Shown piece by piece: positions 21,441-32,344 of a DNA stretch of 64,000 nt. The notes beneath the pieces are model-generated. The model was not told where the DNA came from. It saw only the letters and a program-made list of their open reading frames with translations, and searched no databases. Every line of letters begins with the position of its first letter. Within the stretch, counting starts at the first letter, position 1. This stretch comes from Diabrotica undecimpunctata (taxonomy: Eukaryota > Arthropoda > Insecta > Coleoptera > Chrysomelidae), in contig NC_092803.1 of the NCBI RefSeq assembly GCF_040954645.1, forward strand, positions 13,951,230-14,015,229, given 5' to 3'. The position numbers were made by a program, and so were the translations under genes.

Positions 21441-21775
21441 AATAAAAAGGAAAAGACAGTTAAGATTTGATTTCACGTACAGGGCGCTTGCGCATCCGCT
21501 TATACGTATTTCGGCCCAATAGGCCTCATCAGAACGGCTTTCGCAATCGCTCTGAACGTGAAATAAATCTTTTCTGTCTTAGGAGGCAACATGGCTTCGT
21601 ATAGATGCAATGTAGCGACATCTGATAATAAAATCGTAGACTAATTTTCGAAACAAAATTCAGAATTTCGCTTTAATCTGTGCCTTCTAAGAATTGCAAG
21701 GCAAAACAGACGTTGATAAAGATGTTAAGAGAGACATGGGGAATCTAAAAATTGCATTCCACAACATAGAATTTT
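21441..21775. repeat. 396-bp tandem repeat, unit 2 (truncated)
   Basis: The second unit is intact to about 21770, where it meets an inverted partial copy. It repeats the hammerhead core exactly and most of the remaining unit with few differences. Confidence 0.9.
21484..21550 (-). ncRNA. Hammerhead ribozyme motif (type I), copy 2
   Basis: Identical core to copy 1 at a 396-bp offset: CTGATGA (21532-21526), the GGCC stem II hairpin, GAAA, the ATACGTAT stem III and the ATA cleavage site ending at 21501. One base differs in stem I (cgcatccgc versus cgcattcgc on the plus strand), and the change would add one G-C pair next to the inner helix. Conservation of the core between units while flanking bases drift is consistent with a functional motif, though the units are probably young. 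Confidence 0.85.
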
Positions 21776-21935
21776 GCTTAGTTGAGGAGATATGTTGTGG
21801 AATGCAATTTTTAGATTCCCCATGTCTCTCTTAACATCTTTATCAACGTCTGTTTTGCCTTGCAATTCTTAGAAGGCACAGATTAAAGCGAAATTCTGAA
21901 TTTGGTTTCCAAAATTAGTCTACGATTGTATTAAA
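21770..21935. repeat. Inverted partial copy of the 396-bp unit
   Basis: From about 21770 the sequence is the reverse complement of the unit from its cctcaactaagcaaaatt region back to the atcgtagactaatttt region, about 160 bp. It forms a long inverted repeat with unit 2. The hammerhead segment is not included. Confidence 0.85.
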
Positions 21936-21954
21936 GAATAAAATTTTCGAAATA

Positions 21955-23085
21955 TTTTTAACAAATGTTTCAACTTGGGGTTTGGAACACCACGAACGGA
22001 TGTATGTTCTACTTGTTTGTCATTTGATGAGCAAATCAAAGTTGAAACAAATAATGCATATAAAAAGAAAGACCTATTTTTCAACAAACGCGTTCATAAA
22101 CTAAAAGCAAAGGCTTTTTATTCACTATTGCGAGAGACTAAAGATGATTTAATTGCAATAAGCTTCGACTGTCAAAAAAATTAAGTACTTCCAAAGGTCC
22201 TGGATCAAAACGCTTACTATAGCCGACAGTTGTATATTTATAACCTTTGCTTTGTACAAGGATCATCAAAAATAAGCAAACCAAAGAAAAAACTTTCATA
22301 TATACATAGACCAAAAATGAGTTTTATAAAGGATCCAGTGAGGTAAGTTCCGCTTTATTTCATGGACTTAATGAAACAAATTTGGACGGCATTAAAACTT
22401 TGAGATTGGTCTTCGATGGATGCGGTGATCAAAATAAAAATTGCATTATAGTCGCTACATGTGCTAGATGATTTTGGATGCCGCACAAAATTTACATTTT
22501 ATTGAACTTATATACCCAGTCACAGGTCACTCATTTCTTCCAAGCGATCGCATTTTTAGCAGAATCGAACAAGTATTGAAGAAAATAGAAGTTATTACCA
22601 GGTCAGAGCAATACAATAAGGTATTCAGTCAATTTGGCAAAGTAATTTGTATCGGAAAAGATTTTAAGTTGCTAATTGGAAAGAAGAAGCCTATAGGGTG
22701 TTAAAAGGCACTGCCTTTTGACACTTTAAGTTTTCGATTATTAAACGTATTATTTTAACCAAGAATAAAAATGGATTAAACGTTTTGGTAAGGGGAGAGC
22801 CGCACTATCGAAGCGATATTGGAAAACCAAAAAATGTTTGTAAGGCTAGAAAAGATATCAGGATGATTCTTCCTGATATTATTAAATTAGGAGCTATAAA
22901 AGTTAACCCCTTAAAACTTTGGGACGTTAATAAACTCCTAACAAAACAGTTTGGAAAAGAGTGGAAAACTTTGAAAATCTTAAGTTTTACCATAACGCTT
23001 TAAACACGAATAATGATATGCTAGAAAATTTTATTGATTCTGAAGAAAATGAAGGAGATATTGTAATGAAATTTCAGATTTAGTT
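21955..23085 (+). pseudogene. Decayed DDE-type transposase-like gene (FDCQKN family)
   Basis: Consecutive plus-strand segments belong to one family: LGFGTPRTDVCSTCLSFDE (from 21975), LIAISFDCQKN followed by a stop, VLPKVLDQNAYYSRQLY, VRLVFDGCGDQNKN-like, LIYPVTGHSFLPSDRIF (22505-22560), and LVRGEPHYRSDIGKPK (22780 onward). I recognise this order (CxxC, FDCQKN, YYxRQL, DGCGGQNKN, PVTGHSF) from insect transposon-derived proteins; I recall the domain label DUF7869 but cannot verify it. At least three stops or frameshifts break it. The FDC and DGC aspartates are candidates for catalytic residues. Confidence 0.7.
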
Positions 23086-23219
23086 GTTTAAAACTTTTTG
23101 TTGCATAAATATCTGTCTTAAGATTTTTTTTAATAAAAATTTAGTTTTAAGGAAGATGTGTGTGTTTTGCTTTCATATATTGTTTTTTCTGTTGCAAAAT
23201 CGGCAATATCCAAGTGTTT

Positions 23220-23400
23220 GAAGCAAAACCAGAAATCTCCAAACTTAAATTCTTAATTACTTAAAATTTAATGAAATAATTAGAATAATTTTGTAAATAA
23301 CTAAAGCCAATGTACAAATAAATATAAATAACAAAGAAAATAAAACTTTAAAAAAACTTCCTGACAAAATTGTCAAAGTGGAGATTGCTGGTTTTGCTTC
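23220..23400. repeat. 22-bp inverted repeats bounding about 180 bp
   Basis: gaagcaaaaccagaaatctc and two further bases at 23220-23241 match the reverse complement of 23379-23400 with a single mismatch. The interior is AT-rich without coding sequence. This could be a small non-autonomous DNA element or the remains of the transposon that carried the upstream transposase. Confidence 0.6.
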
Positions 23401-23559
23401 TGGACCCCTCATAAACCCTCACTGTATTCAATTTTCATCGGTTTTAAACATACAAATAACAGAATAAAAAGGGACTTAATGTGTCAGGCAATGAGAGATC
23501 TAAGATGTAAGTCAAAATTTTTAACTTATCTGGCAACTTTCTAACCAATTTCAAATGCT

Positions 23560-23763
23560 TCACTTTATGATCATTGTCTGTTGTTGTAAAGAGTCCAAAA
23601 AATCGACTGCAGAAAATATTATAGGTTTTTGTTGCAGAGGTCCGTAGGTACTACTCAAAATAACTGCCGTTTGCTTAGCAGGTTCAGTGTCACAAACAAG
23701 GTACTTTTTTTTATTTCCCTGATCTATAAGGCCTATTATTTGATAGTCTTCACATTTTTTCAC
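23560..23763 (-). other. Unassigned 67-codon open frame
   Basis: The minus-strand frame begins MKKCEDYQIIGLIDQG, continues KKKYLVCDTEPAKQTAV and ends near FLDSLQQQTMIIK. It looks protein-like but I do not recognise it. It lies close to transposon inverted repeats on one side and a LINE fragment on the other, so transposon origin is more likely than a host exon. Confidence 0.3.
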
Positions 23764-23839
23764 AATGGGATTTTAAGGTATTGTTTTAAGGGGTATTAAA
23801 GGGTATGTTTTAACTTCGATTTATATTATTAAAGATCAA

Positions 23840-24290
23840 GGTAAGTCTTTTTACTGCGCCTTTGTCCATAATTTTCAAAAGTTTTGCGTTTAAGTCTTCT
23901 TGTCCTGCGGCTTTTCCCTCCTTAATCCTGTTATATAGCAGCTTTTATTTAGAATTCTAGAATAGGTCGTCCGGTATCGTTGTTACCATTTTGTGTGAAA
24001 GTGACACTCCTATTGTCGTGTCACATAGTTGATTTATGTTGTTTTTACGTCTTTAATATCAACTATTAGATTTCCTTGCCCGTCTGTTAAGTGTCTTAGT
24101 CTTTTTGATTTATAAAGGTCTGCTGCTTCTTTGATCTTTGGTGGAGGTTGAACTAATGATGCTTACGTTCTAATACCCCGATTTCTTCACACTGTTGTTG
24201 TAATAATAATATGTGGTGCAGTCTTTCCTCTTGGATTTTCTTCATCCGTCCATCATTTATAATATCCTATAAATTATTGTTGTTCTCTTT
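23840..24290 (-). pseudogene. RTE-like LINE fragment (linker and reverse transcriptase start)
   Basis: The minus strand reads CEEIGVLERKHH followed by a stop and FNLHQRSKKQ, then KSKRLRHLTDGQGNLIVDIK, and further on YNRIKEGKAAGQEDLNAKLL and IMDKGAVKRL. These are the region between endonuclease and reverse transcriptase and the first reverse transcriptase block. The other LINE starts immediately to the right at 24322, so this may be the target into which that one inserted. Confidence 0.6.
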
Positions 24291-24321
24291 TTTGTCGAGG
24301 GATTGGATATATAATAACGGA

Positions 24322-26640
24322 TAATTACGGCTGTCGCCGCTTCTCCGCCCCCAATTTCCATCTTTTTCTGTCATATGCAGTTGCCTCTTCTAAGTCTCTT
24401 GCCGCCATTGCTTCATCAATATCGTTGCGCCAACTTCTCCGTGGTCGTCCTCTCTTTTTTCTTTCAGGAGGGATCCATTCCAGTACTCTCCTAGGCCATC
24501 TGTACTCTTGCATTCTTTTAACATGTCCGAACCAGATTAATTGTTTTCTTTCTATGTCATCATTGATATTTCTCTCCATTTTCATTTCGTTTCTTATTTG
24601 TCCGTTTCTAACTCTCTCCAGTTTTGATCTACCGCAGCTTCGTCTCAGATAATCCATTTCTGTCGTAATAAGTTTGTTTCTATAAGCTTTGGTGACGTCC
24701 CATACTTCCGAACCGTAAAGTGTAATACTTTGGACTATACTACCGTAAATGTGTTTTTTGGTTTCTCGTCGAATTGTTTTTTGCCAGAGAAGAGAGTTTA
24801 AGGCACGGGTCGCTGCTCTGCCCTTGTTTATTCTTTCCCTGATTTCATCTGCGCTATTTCCCTTCTTGTTGAAAATGACCCCCAAATATTTGCAGGATTG
24901 CACGCCTTTGATTTTGTCGTCTTCCAAGACTATTCACATTTTGTCATATTCATGTCTAGACCTGCCACCTCATATTCTTCTTGCAGTTTTCTTACCATAA
25001 CTAAGATCGTAGCTGTCTTCGACAATTACTACCTGGTCATCCGCAAAGAAAAGTGTATATAGTTTGTTTTCTTCCACCGTTATTCCCATGTTTCTACATT
25101 TTTTAACCCATTTCACTAAGGATCTGTCCAAATAGATTTTAAATAAGATGGGTGACAGAGAGTAGCCTTGTCTTAGTCCCTTTGTTGTTTGAAAAGGAGA
25201 GGTGATTTCTTGTCCCATTTTAATTCTTGCAAAGTTTTGTTCGTAATATTTTTGAGTGGCGTTAATAAGAATTGGGTTTATTTTCAAGTTACCCATTTCT
25301 ATCCATAGTTGGGAGATCGGTACACTGTCATATGCTTTTTCCAAATCTATTAAAGCTATATGAGTTTCTCTATTTCTCTGCACTCGTTTTTGCATTGCAA
25401 TTTTTAATGTGAAAATATTATCCATAGTGGAGCGTCCGGCCCTAAATCCCGCTTGTTCTTCGAGTTGTTTGTCTTTAATATCATTTTCTATCAGGTTTCG
25501 TAGTACTTTTGAGTATAGTCGGCCTATAGTAGCAATCACTGCGATCCCTCTATAGTTTTTAGGATCCATCTTTGTGCCTTTCTTGTGTATTGGAGAGATA
25601 TACGATTGTCTCCATTCCTCTGGAACTTCTTCTCCGTTTAAGCATCTTTCGAATAATTTTCGGATCATCTCAAACAGTTTTGATGATCCATACCCAATCA
25701 ACTCTGGATGTATTCCGCCGGGGCCTGGAGATTTTTTAAATTTCATTCCCTTAACTGCTTCTTTCACTTGTTCTATTGATATTTCGATTCTTCCTTCTAC
25801 TTCCACTTGTTTATTTGTCTGTTTAAATCTTTCTCTTCTCTCTGTTAATAAGTTCTCAAAATGCTATACCCATGTGTTCTCTGGTATTCTATTTATTATG
25901 ACTTGGTTTTTTGTCGTTGTTCTCATCGTTTTTATAGTTCTCCAGGCTTCAGAGCTCTTTGTCTCTATATGGTTGTCTAGGTATTGGCATTTTTGTTCCC
26001 ATGCACTATTTTTCTTTTTAACCACTTCTCGTTTGACTTCTTTATTCAAGTTTTTATATTGTTGTTTTGTATGTTCGTCTCCCTGTTATAATAACTTTAG
26101 ATATACTTCCTTCTTTCTTTTTATCTTTTGTTCCACTTCTTTATCCCACCAATATGGTTTATCTACTCTCCGTACCTGTGGCCCTAAGGCTTCTAGCGCT
26201 GCGTCTTTCATGCAGTTTTTTATATGTTCGTATTCATCCGTCGTTGATCTGTGTGATTCCTGTAGTTTTTGTGTTAGTCTCCAGGAGTAAAGTAAATGTG
26301 TGCTCTCGTTATATAGATTATCTAAGGTGTACGTAGTTCTTTCTATTTTTTCTCTGTGTTCTTTGTTGATGTCTGTGTGGTTCCTGTCTACGAATGGTGT
26401 ATATATTTTTCCTATTATCAGGCAGTGGTCCGAGCCGCACTCTGCTCCTCTATTCACCTTTACGTCCTGTACTCTTAACTTAGTTTGTTGTCTTGTTATG
26501 AAATAATCTATTATCGATTTTAGTCCTCTTGTGTGCTGATACCAGGTGTATTTGTGTATGTTCTCGTGGGCGAAAAAACCATTCAAAATCTTTAACTCAT
26601 ATTGTTGGCATATATTTATGAGTAACTGTTAACAACTGAC
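24322..26640 (-). pseudogene. LINE with endonuclease and reverse transcriptase, clade unassigned
   Basis: On the minus strand, reading right to left, an endonuclease C-terminal half comes first (26586-26086), with YTWYQHTRGLKSIIDYFI and GSDHCLIIGK. A linker (YWWDKEVEQKIKRKKEVY) follows. The reverse transcriptase (25806-24970) shows SPGPGGIHPELI, NYRGIAVIATIGRLYSK, EQAGFRAGRSTMDNIF, HIALIDLEKAYDSVP with catalytic Asp, KGLRQGYSLSPILFKIY and LFFADDQVVI with the FADD box. In another frame comes a C-terminal domain (24927-24325): YLGVIFNKKGNS, LYGSEVWDVT, IWFGHVKRM and KKRGRPRRSW. Stops between the parts, near 25830 and 24950, break it. The related LINEs at 34225-36300, 37479-40265 and 41262-42520 share this style. 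Confidence 0.85.
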
Positions 26641-27700
26641 TAACTGTTAACAACAACGGAGAAAGACTCGTAAATATATGCAAGATATTGGATGCTCTAC
26701 AATATTCAGATATTAAAGATTTTTGAAGAAGATTCATTCCTTTAATTTACCCAATGCTGGACGCTGGTTTAGAGTCTGGTTTTATTGATGTTAATAAAGT
26801 TAGAGCCTACTTATTTGGTCAAACATCTATTCTTTCTACTACTATTTGTGTCGTTTTTGGTTGAAATTTTTAGTAATTAGTAGGATATTGTCGACAAATC
26901 TATACTCCTAGTAATTATTTTGAGCAGTAACGATTTTTATAATATATTATGAAACCAATCAATAATGGTTTTCGTCGCAATGTCAATTAAATAGTGTTTG
27001 TATTTATCACTTATAAATTTTGTAATACAAACTAAACTTAATTTAGTTTTTATTCTACAGAAAGCATATAATGCTTCAACTTTTCGCATTACAAATCTTT
27101 TGTTGAAGTAAATGGTTCAACCGAGAGATGATTAATGCACTTTAAAAAACTCATTCAAGCACTGTTAGCCCCGAAGGGTCTTCAAGGCTTAAAAATATCC
27201 AAATTGCGATTTGCTTATGGAAGTTCGTTGACTCATTGACTTCAGAAAACCGTTACGATTACATAAATAGTCGTATGCATATCAGAAAAGCCATCAATTA
27301 CCGAACATGACGATCAACATTCGACGGTTCTGAACGCGTTATACAACAGAAACTTCTAAGTCATCCATCGGGTTATTTATCTTAAATTTGGCTGGAGGAT
27401 GGCGGTGGTGTGGTGTAGGGTGAAGTGGAGCAATATGAATAAGTATAGAAGAACGTATAATAGGCCGACAAAATAGCTGGAGTCAAAATAGTTACGACAA
27501 ATTAGCTGGTGACAAAATAGTTGCACTAAAATAGCTGGATAGTGGATAGCATGTACTGAATAAGACGATATATTGGAATATTAATGGAATCAAATAGTTA
27601 TTTTACAAACTTTGTATATATCTTTTGACAATATAAAAGTTTGATCTTTATTTGATTTTGAAAATACCAAACGAATTATATTTATGTGAATAATTCTTTT
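26641..27700. other. Mostly featureless; short inverted LINE piece at the left edge
   Basis: At about 26640-26690 the plus strand reads NNNGERLVNICK, an endonuclease-like block in the orientation opposite to the adjacent LINE, after which similarity ends. At about 27468-27545 a short motif (aaaatag followed by ctgg or ttgc or ttac) recurs roughly every 16 bp four or five times. Otherwise nothing is recognisable. Confidence 0.45.
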
Positions 27701-29335
27701 TCTTCTAGAGGCCTCCTATATTTTTTGCCTCCACCCTTGCTCGTCTGTGGCTGATCTTCCCTATACACGGACTCCTAAAAGGGCTTATGCGTCGCTGTTT
27801 ACTGTGTCTTCCCAGTGTTTTCTTGGCTTTCCAACCGGTCTCTTTCCCTGCATTCTAGCAGTTAGTGCTCTTTCTGGTAGCCTATCCTCTCCCATTCATA
27901 TCACATGTCCGGCACATTGTAATCTTTGTATTCTAATGAAGTGGTGCTTCCTTATAGAGTTGATAAAGCTCGTTGTTGTATTGACTTCTGAAGATTCAGT
28001 TTTCCCTCACAGGTCGTAGTATTCTCCTCAATGCTTTCCTTTCGAATGTCTCGAGTATGTTTTTGGATGTTTCTTTCAGGACCCATGCATCACTGCCATA
28101 ACATGCTATTGGTCGAATTAAGGTTTTATAGATTCTTATCTTTGTATTTCGGTGGACATTTTTAGACCGAAATATATGGGAGAGGGCAAAATAAGCTCCG
28201 TTTGTGTGCATCGTTCTCATCGGTATTTCTCCATCTTGTGATCCTTTAGCATATATTTCTACTCCCAAGTATGTAAACTTTCCAACGGTTTCAATGTCAT
28301 CTTTATGTATAATGTTTTGTAGGACTACATTTCTTCTCGTCTGTATCATTATTTTTGTTTTTTCTGTGTTAATTTCCATACCTAGCTTTTTTGTTTGCGT
28401 TTTATACTCTGCGTATGTTTCCTGTGCTCCTGTTGATGTTCTATTGATAATATTAATATCATCAGCATACACGACCAGTTGAACCGTTTGGTTGGTCAGT
28501 AGGTTTCCTCGTCCACTTTGCATTTGCCTAACCGCATAATCCAGTGTCAGGTTAAACAAAGTTGGGGCCAGCCCATCTCCCTGCTTTAGTCCCTTAGAAA
28601 TGTTGAAAAAGTTTGTCCGGTGGTTTTGTATTCGTACACATGCCTGAGTTTCATCCATTGTGGCTTTAATGAGTCTAATTAGCTTGTGTTTTATTGCGAA
28701 TTCAATGAATATATTGTAGAGTTTTTTTCTATTTACTGAGTCGTATGTCTGTTTGAAATCTACAAACACGTGAACATCTGATACTCTCGTATCTGAAGCC
28801 CGTCTGATACTCTCCAATAATATTTTCTGCTAGTGGTTGGAGCCGCTAGTTTATAATATACGTGAGGACTTTATATGCTTTACATAGTAGAGAAATTTCA
28901 CGGTAGTTTTTGCACTTTAGTTTGTCTCCTTTTTTATATATCGAGTATACTATACTTTTCTTCCAGTCGGTGGGTATTTTCTCTTCTTGCCATATGTCTT
29001 TGATGAGCGCGTGGATGTGATTTGCTAGGTGGTAGCCACCTACCTTATACAATTCTGCTGGTATTTCCTCAACTCCCGGGGCTTTATTGTTTTTCTAGGC
29101 CTTAATAGCTTCGAGAAATTTCTCTATGCTTGGAGCTTCTACACCAGTCTCTAGTTCATTCTCTTCTACGTAGTTTGTACCCATTTTATCTTCCATGTCT
29201 ACTTGTGTATCAAGTAGGGTCTGAAAATAATGCTTCCAGGTTTCTGTGACCTTCAGTTGATCACTGATCATTTGCCCACTTTTATCTTTATATAGACTGG
29301 TTTGAAGTTTATACCCACTTTTTATCATTTTTAGG
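27700..29335 (-). pseudogene. LINE reverse transcriptase copy (second family), minus strand
   Basis: Right to left: a linker (29328-29095) with MISDQLKVTETWKHYFQ, then reverse transcriptase blocks in 29052-28846 (WKKSIVYSIYKKGDKLKC, NYREISLLCKAYKVL) and 28817-27996 (VFVDFKQTYDSVN with catalytic Asp, KGLKQGDGLAPTLFNLTL, VVYADDINII with YADD, YLGVEIYAKGSQ, RIYKTLIRPIACYGSDAW). The C-terminal segment to about 27700 holds RIQRLQCAGHVIRM and GKPRKHWED. Three frame breaks make it a pseudogene, although the central 273 codons are open. It lies head to head with a related LINE on the plus strand starting near 29500. Confidence 0.85.
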
Positions 29336-29499
29336 TATTAGTAAGCCCTCTAATTTCATTGTTTTTAAAATTTTCTTCCATTTTTTCTATTTGTCCATTT
29401 TCATAGGCGCTTTTTTTATTTCTACATGTGAATTATTCTACCTCTTCATCTTCTATTACTCAGTATCTCCTACGTAATTCCTATCTTCACCTCCAAGTT

Positions 29500-32340
29500 G
29501 GTACACACCGGTAACCTGAGCAATCCCACTGAAGATTGGGTAACCGAACCCAGTGGAAGGTGGGGTCAGGGCTGACGAAGAAGGGAGAATTGGTCCTCCG
29601 ATGAATAGGGGGTTGAGCGAAGGACTAACAACCCTTCCCTGTAAAACTCAATTGTTGCGAATACATTGGCTAATGAAACAAATGGACGGATCTCACAATT
29701 ACGAACAGCAAAGAAAAATGGACATGATTATGGATTTAAAATTTGGAACCTGGAGTGTGTGAACCTTCTTAAAGGCAGGAGCTATGATAAGTATGGCAGA
29801 AGAAATTAAAAAACGGGGTTCAAATATTGGCACTGCAGGAAATCAGATGGAAGAGCCAGGGAGAAATTCGTAAAAATAAGTTCTTACTATACTACTCCGA
29901 AAATGAAATGAGACAAGGTGAAAGAGGAGTAGGGTTTATAGTAACCAAAAGACTGCGAAACGCCCATATCCCATTTATACCAATCAGACAGAATTTGCAC
30001 CATAAGACTCAAAGGTAAACAACATAACGTAATAATAGTTAATGTATATGCACTGGCGTAAAAGGCAGATGAAGACGAGGTTGAAAGATTCTATGGAGAA
30101 CTTCAGGAAGTATGTGATAAAATCTAAAGACACGATGCTGTTATAACATTAGCCGACTTTAATGCTAAGCTAAGGAAAGAAGAAAATTTTGTAAACATAT
30201 TTGGGAAACATAGTTTGCATAATGAAACTAGTCAAAATGGACTTAGGGTTGCACAATTTGCAACAGCAAATAATTATGTAGTTGTCAGCATTAACTTCCA
30301 GAGAAAATATATTCATAAAGGAACATGGAAAATACCAGGAACCAATGAAGTCGATCAAATTGATCACATCCTCATCTTAAAAAGATGGGCAACAGACATA
30401 ACTAATGTCAGAACGTATTGCGGGCCGAACTCTGAGTCAGATCACTATCTTGTGGGGGCAAAATTGCGACAGAAAATCGCGACAGTGGCAAAAGGGAAAA
30501 ATAGCCAAATTAAAAAATGGAATGTTGAAGGATTTAAAAGTCCAACAAAGACACAAGAATATCAAAATACTCTCCTAATAAAACTTAACGGAATCAGAGA
30601 GGAAGATACTGCAGAGGAAGAATGGAGACAATTAAAAATAATAATAATGGAAGAAATGCGGAATGGTATGATCATGAATGCAGAACTGCAGTAGGGGAAA
30701 AAAGGCAAGCTTGGCTTAACCAACTTCAAAGAAACGCAAGAGAAATTTATAACAAAAAGAGAATACAAGCGACTAGAATATGCAAAAGAAAAAAAGAGAG
30801 GCTTTGAAAAAATAAGTACAACAAATCCTAAAACATAACAACAGACATGAGAGTAGAAAAGTCCATAAAATAATAAAAGAAAGCACACAGTCATTTAGAC
30901 CAAAATTGACAATATGCAAAGACAAGGACGGAGAACTAATAACAGAGAAACAAAAAATTATAATGAGAGGGAAAGAATACTTTGAGGAAAACCTAAATGC
31001 AGAAAATGGAAATGATCAAAACGAGACAATTATATTTTACGGCGCAGCAGCACATTGGGGGGAACTTTGAGGAAGATTCCATTACCTGATAAAGTTTATA
31101 TGGACCAAGAAGCAAATGCTGGAGGAATGAGTAGTTGGTCTTATACAGCCAATATATAAAAAAGGAGATAAGAGGAAATGCCAGAATTACAGACCAATTA
31201 CATTGCTAAATGTAATATACAAAATCCTTTCTGGTATTATCTACACTAGATCAGAATACTCCGAAAATATAATTGGTGATTATCAAAATGGATTCAGACA
31301 AAATAGAGCCACTACAGACAACATATTTATACTTAGAATAATACAAGAGAAAGTTTATGAATACGACATAGAACTATATAATATGTATATAGACTTTAAA
31401 CAAGCTTTTGATAGTGTGAAAAGCAAAATGCTGGAAGACCTCCGAAATCTAGGTTTACCAAAAAAATATGTCAGCCTTATAAAAATTACTTTGCAGTGTT
31501 TGAAAGCCGCAGTTAGAATAGATGGAGAACTGTCTCCCCTTTTTGACGTCAACATGGGGATGAGACAGGGAGACGCACTTTTAACCATGCTGTTCAACCT
31601 AGTTCTGATTAATTCAACCTAATTGAGTCTGAAGCATAAAAAAGAGGTCTTAAAATAAACGAAAGATGAGAAACAAAACATAACTATATGACCATCAAAA
31701 GAACATCTGAGAATAAAAATAATATAGCAATAGATAACTATACTATTGAACGTGTGGATGCCTTCACATATCTGGGCACAGAAATCAATCAGAAGAATTC
31801 CGTAAGCAGCGAAATTAATGCACGTATTTCCAGTGGAAATTGTACATACTATGCTAATAAAAGATTAATGACATCGAAATTATTAGACAAAAGAACCAAA
31901 ATGACTATCTACAGAACTTTGATTAGACCCGTAGTAACCTATGGTTGTGAAACCTGGGTAATAACAAAAAAACAGGAAGCCCAACTCAGGACATTCGAGA
32001 GAAAGATACTGAAAAAAGTGTATGGCCCGGTGCAAGAGGAAGACGGCACATGGAGAATCAGGAAAATGGACGAGGTTAATGAACTGAATGAAGGGTATGA
32101 CGTTGTAAGATTTGTGAAAAGTCAAAGACTGTCATGGCTGGGACATGTTCAGCGACAAGAAGACACCAAAACAGCAAAAAAGATGTTATAGTGGAAGCCG
32201 GTAAGCCAGGACAAGATGGTTGGATGACGTGGAAGACGACCTAAAAACCATGAATATAACACAATAGAGGAGAAGGGTTCAAGAGAGATCTGAATGGACG
32301 GACATAGCCAGACAGGCAACGACCCATCCAGGGTTATGAT
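29500..32340 (+). pseudogene. LINE of the same type, plus strand, YADD box deleted
   Basis: A GC-richer leader (29500-29690) precedes LKFGTWSV, the endonuclease start (about 29738), then MALQEIRWKSQG (29827), ERGVGFIVTK, a degraded ADFNAKL box (about 30150), NGLRVAQFATANNYVVV (30237), IHKGTW, DQIDHILI and SDHYLVGAKLRQK. Reverse transcriptase blocks follow: IQPIYKKGDKRKCQNY, PITLLNVIYKIL, NGFRQNRATTDNIF, MYIDFKQAFDSV and MGMRQGDALLTMLFNLVL. Coding then jumps to GLKINE-like and MTIKRTSENK, so the YADD segment is missing near 31620-31660. The C-terminal domain (31688-32191) has YRTLIRPVVTYGCETW and RLSWLGHVQRQ. Many stops are present. Confidence 0.85.
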
Positions 32341-32344
32341 GCCA

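Noticed and set aside
25574..26336. Long plus-strand open frames (238 and 89 codons) of hydrophobic composition
   Set aside because: They are antisense shadows of the LINE reverse transcriptase and endonuclease on the minus strand.
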